A stretch of DNA of 10,052 nucleotides, taken from positions 1-10,052 of the forward strand of contig JAEYVS010000098.1 of assembly GCA_023429265.1 (NCBI GenBank). Reading direction: 5' to 3'. Origin of the DNA: Bacteroidota bacterium (lineage in GTDB: Bacteria; Bacteroidota; Ignavibacteria; Tepidaquicellales; Tepidaquicellaceae). Below, piece after piece: positions 7,217-10,052 of the stretch. Each line of letters begins with the position of its first letter. Position 1 is the stretch's first letter. A program made the translations under genes and the position numbers. The notes beneath the pieces were generated by a model, which was given only the letters and a program-made list of their open reading frames with translations, was not told where the DNA came from and made no database searches.

Positions 7217-9406
7217 TTAGAGCAATGCAGCGATAACAAGAGCAACAACGGACATAAGCTTAATAAGGATATTAAGTGATGGTCCGGATGTGTCTTTAAA
7301 TGGGTCACCGACAGTATCACCTACTACTGCAGCTTTATGAGGCTCTGAGCCTTTCTTATACATAACACCGTCTATTTCTACACCTTCTTCTATCATTTTC
7401 TTGGCATTATCCCATGCACCACCTGCATTTGACTGGAAAATAGCCATTAATACTCCAACTGTAGTTACACCGGCAAGAAGTCCGCCAAGCATTTCAGCTC
7501 CTCCGGTAAATCCGATTACAACAGGAGCCAGCACTGCAAGCAATCCCGGAACTACCATTTCTTTAATTGCGGATTTCGTTGAAATTTCCACACATTTACC
7601 ATATTCAGCTGCACCATCAGCAGCTTCAAATACAGCTTTATCTTCAGGAGTCCAGGCATCCTGATCCACACCTTCATTCTTCCTCATGATGCCTAGCGCT
7701 GCTGTTAACGCCGGGATGGTTGCGAATTGACGCCGCACTTCCTTGATCATTGCCATAGCGGCGCGACCGACGGCCTGCATAGCAAGTGCGGAGAACAAGA
7801 ATGGAAGCATACCGCCTATAAAGAGTCCTGCCATCACGTCGGCTTTAGAAATATCTATAGTTGTAATATTCGCTGTAGTCATGAATGCACCAAACAATGC
7901 AAGGGCTGTCAAAGCTGCGGAGCCAATAGCAAATCCCTTACCGATCGCTGCTGTAGTATTACCAACTGCGTCAAGTTTATCGGTTTTTTGTCTTACTTCT
8001 TTGGGAAGCTCAGACATTTCAGCGATACCACCGGCATTATCCGAAATAGGACCATAAGCATCAACAGCAAGCTGGATACCTGTGTTTGACAGCATACCTA
8101 CAGCTGCGATTGCGATACCGTATAATCCTCCAAAATAGAAAGCACCGATAATGGAGAATGCAATGATAAGTATTGGGATCGCCGTAGAGATCATACCCAT
8201 TCCAAGACCTGCAATAATATTTGTGGCGGTACCTGTTACGGATTGTTTTACGATTGAAATAACAGGTTTCTTACCTGTACCGGTATAATATTCTGTTATA
8301 ACTCCGATAAGTACTCCGGCTACAAGACCAATGATCGTCGCGAAGAAGATACCCAGAGAAGTCATTTCTCTTGTTTCACCATAAAGAGGATCAACAAAGC
8401 TCCATGATTCCGGGAGCATCCAGGTGATGATAAAATATGAAGCTACAATCATAACAATTGAAGAGCCAAATTCTCCGATATTCAGAGCTTTTTGAGGATC
8501 TCCGCCTTCTTTGACCTTTACAAAGAAGGTACCGACGATAGATGTAATTATTCCGACAGCTGCCAGAACTAGGGGAAGTAAAATTGCGGATAGTCCGCCA
8601 AAATCATCTGTGAAATTTCCTGCTACAATGAATGCAGCACCCAGTACCATTGTACCAATAATAGAACCTACGTAGGATTCAAAAAGGTCAGCACCCATAC
8701 CGGCAACATCACCTACATTATCACCTACGTTATCAGCTATAGTCGCAGGATTTAGAGGGTGATCTTCCGGAATACCGGCCTCGACCTTACCAACGAGGTC
8801 AGCGCCTACGTCAGCAGCTTTTGTATATATACCGCCACCTACTCTCGCAAAAAGCGCTATAGATGATGCTCCAAAAGAGAAACCGGTGATGATATTCATT
8901 ACCGCGGTAACATTATTAGTTGTGTCCAATCCTATAATATTGCTGTAAATATAAAGGAGTGTACCAAGTCCTAATACACCGAGTCCTACAACACCAAGAC
9001 CCATAACCGATCCGCCGGTAAAAGCAATTTCCAGCGCTTTACCAAGACCTGTTCTTGCTGCATTTGTTGTTCTAACGTTTGCTTTAGTGGCAACTTTCAT
9101 ACCGATAAAGCCTGCGAGTGCAGAACAGAATGCTCCAACAATGAATGAAACACCGATCAAAGGTGAAGCTTCAGGACCGCTCATTCCGCTTATAATGAGC
9201 AGTATGGCAACGCAAACTACGAATACAGATAGGATCTTATACTCAGCTTTAAGGAAAGCCATGGCTCCTTCGGAAATAGCAGCTGCAATTCTCTGCATTT
9301 TTTCAGTTCCGGGATCCTGACTATTAACCCACTTAGCCCTGATAGCAATAAAAAGCAGGGCAAGGACACCAAAAAACGGAATGGAAATTAATATAGTATT
9401 TTCCAT
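7217..9406 (-). CDS. hppA: Membrane-bound ion-pumping pyrophosphatase, K+-dependent type
   Basis: A 729-residue multi-spanning membrane protein that hydrolyses cytoplasmic pyrophosphate and pumps H+ and/or Na+ outward. Typical bacterial members have about 16 membrane helices and 660-800 residues. The pyrophosphate/Mg-binding signatures are intact: DVGADLVGKVE (199-209), DNVGDNVGDVAGMGAD (225-240), 'DAYGPISDNAGGIAEM' (449-464), 'NAGGAWDNAKK' (660-670) and 'GDTVGDPFKDTSGPSLN' (697-712). At the monovalent-cation determinant it reads GNTTAAIGKG with Ala486 and Gly489. This is the K+-requiring pattern; K+-independent pumps have Lys and Thr there. Whether it moves H+, Na+ or both cannot be settled by eye. 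The start is chosen at the ATG 9406; an adjacent in-frame TTG at 9409 adds one residue. It lies 61 bp downstream of pth on the same strand, so co-transcription or its own promoter are both possible. No clear promoter or Shine-Dalgarno is seen. Confidence 0.96.
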   Translation of the reverse strand: MENTILISIPFFGVLALLFIAIRAKWVNSQDPGTEKMQRIAAAISEGAMAFLKAEYKILSVFVVCVAILLIISGMSGPEASPLIGVSFIVGAFCSALAGFIGMKVATKANVRTTNAARTGLGKALEIAFTGGSVMGLGVVGLGVLGLGTLLYIYSNIIGLDTTNNVTAVMNIITGFSFGASSIALFARVGGGIYTKAADVGADLVGKVEAGIPEDHPLNPATIADNVGDNVGDVAGMGADLFESYVGSIIGTMVLGAAFIVAGNFTDDFGGLSAILLPLVLAAVGIITSIVGTFFVKVKEGGDPQKALNIGEFGSSIVMIVASYFIITWMLPESWSFVDPLYGETREMTSLGIFFATIIGLVAGVLIGVITEYYTGTGKKPVISIVKQSVTGTATNIIAGLGMGMISTAIPILIIAFSIIGAFYFGGLYGIAIAAVGMLSNTGIQLAVDAYGPISDNAGGIAEMSELPKEVRQKTDKLDAVGNTTAAIGKGFAIGSAALTALALFGAFMTTANITTIDISKADVMAGLFIGGMLPFLFSALAMQAVGRAAMAMIKEVRRQFATIPALTAALGIMRKNEGVDQDAWTPEDKAVFEAADGAAEYGKCVEISTKSAIKEMVVPGLLAVLAPVVIGFTGGAEMLGGLLAGVTTVGVLMAIFQSNAGGAWDNAKKMIEEGVEIDGVMYKKGSEPHKAAVVGDTVGDPFKDTSGPSLNILIKLMSVVALVIAALL

Positions 9407-9467
9407 CAAGTTAAATTTATTTTATAATTAATATATTTGAATTGTAATTGAAATGTGGAATTGTTCA

Positions 9468-10052
9468 TTATTCATTACTGATTTGATCGATAAATGAACG
9501 GTTATAATTATTCATTGTCTTTAAAATACCTTCATTGATAAAACTCATAATGCATTCGTCATATACCGGCATCATTTTTTTAATCACAGACATCTCATCA
9601 GAGCTAAAATCATTTAAGACAAAATCTATAAATTCATCCTTTGGTAACGTTTCATCCAAACCAATGCCGATACGCATTCTGGGAAACTCATCTGTGCCAA
9701 ACTTTTCGATAATGTCTGCAATTCCATTATGTCCTCCATCTGATCCCCCTTTTCTCACCCTAATTGTCCCTAAGGGTATATTAAAGTCATCAACAACTAT
9801 CAAAAGATCGCTTATTTCTTCTTTGTAATCATTTAAGAATGAAAGGATTGCGCTTCCGCTCCTATTCATATAGGTCAATGGCTTTAGGAGAATGAAACCC
9901 TTATTATCTTCGTTTTGATTAATTAGAGCTTCATAGGAAGAAGTTTTTACATTATAATCAGAATTTAAAGAACGCGCCATGTAGTCAAGAATTAGAAAGC
10001 CTACATTGTGTCTTGTATTCTTATACTTTTCCCCCGGGTTTCCAAGCCCGGC
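9468..10052 (-). CDS. pth: Peptidyl-tRNA hydrolase, start beyond the right edge
   Basis: The frame is open to the window edge, with 194 residues visible. Internal Met at 9980 is not the start: the codons before it read AGLGNPGEKYKNTRHNVGFL, the conserved Pth N-terminus. Pth cleaves the ester between peptide and tRNA on peptidyl-tRNAs that fall off ribosomes, recycling tRNA in the cytoplasm. If five residues are missing, the key residues fall on E. coli numbers: Asn10 (GNPG), catalytic His20 (TRHN), Asn68 (YMNRSG), Asp93 (VVDDF) and Asn114 (GGHNG). The family signature 'GSDGGHNGIADI' is complete, as is 'FPRMRIGIG'. The length of about 199 residues is normal. The C-terminus 'NYNRSFIDQISNE' ends 61 bp before hppA. 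Apart from the cut 5' end the gene appears intact. Confidence 0.95.
   Translation of the reverse strand, partial: AGLGNPGEKYKNTRHNVGFLILDYMARSLNSDYNVKTSSYEALINQNEDNKGFILLKPLTYMNRSGSAILSFLNDYKEEISDLLIVVDDFNIPLGTIRVRKGGSDGGHNGIADIIEKFGTDEFPRMRIGIGLDETLPKDEFIDFVLNDFSSDEMSVIKKMMPVYDECIMSFINEGILKTMNNYNRSFIDQISNE

Noticed and set aside
7401..8089. Open frames on the plus strand inside hppA (87, 104 and 120 codons)
   Set aside because: They are opposite-strand shadows of a highly conserved pyrophosphatase and show no motif or promoter of their own.
9407..9409. TTG start one codon before the hppA ATG
   Set aside because: The adjacent ATG is the simpler start and gives the usual short N-terminus.
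9978..9980. Met at 9980 as the start of pth
   Set aside because: The frame continues upstream with the conserved GLGNPG and TRHNVGF motifs, including catalytic His20; the true start is outside the window.
10034..10051. Inverted repeat CCGGG...CCCGG near the right edge
   Set aside because: It falls in the codons for the conserved GLGNPG motif of pth and has no T-run; it is explained by coding.

Overview
The window looks like chromosomal DNA of a Bacteroidota/Ignavibacteriota-type (FCB group) bacterium. Four observations support this. A secreted protease ends in a type IX secretion C-terminal domain of the 'QNxPNPFNPTT' kind. There is a DUF5686/carboxypeptidase-regulatory-like outer-membrane protein. 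One promoter matches the Bacteroidota TTTG / TAnnTTTG consensus. None of the seven visible gene starts has a Shine-Dalgarno sequence. The PNPFNPTT variant is commonest in Ignavibacteria, Kapabacteria and related lineages, so I favour those over classical Bacteroidia; this is inference.

Layout. Positions 1-658 (minus) hold the 5' part of a secreted Asp-box/BNR-repeat protein that runs off the left edge. It is divergent from a T9SS-exported subtilisin-like protease (744-2534, plus). A two-way terminator separates that gene from a minus-strand pair read right to left: rsmG (16S rRNA m7G methyltransferase) followed 5 bp later by a DUF5686 outer-membrane protein. A divergent intergenic region (5616-5746) carries a good promoter for a plus-strand pair. 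The first gene is a membrane-anchored dihaem cytochrome c of the thiosulfate dehydrogenase (TsdA) family, and the second is a secreted DsrE-like protein. A second two-way terminator separates this pair from minus-strand hppA (membrane pyrophosphatase) and, upstream of it, pth (peptidyl-tRNA hydrolase, cut by the right edge).

How it fits together. The left half deals with the cell surface and export, and rsmG and pth are housekeeping translation genes. hppA conserves energy from pyrophosphate. The TsdA/DsrE pair is the most distinctive element: it suggests periplasmic thiosulfate/tetrathionate electron transfer coupled to a sulfur-handling protein of unknown function. Coding density is very high, and I see no mobile element, CRISPR array, tRNA or rRNA. 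No wholly unprecedented system is apparent; the TsdA-secreted DsrE pairing is the best candidate for something under-described.
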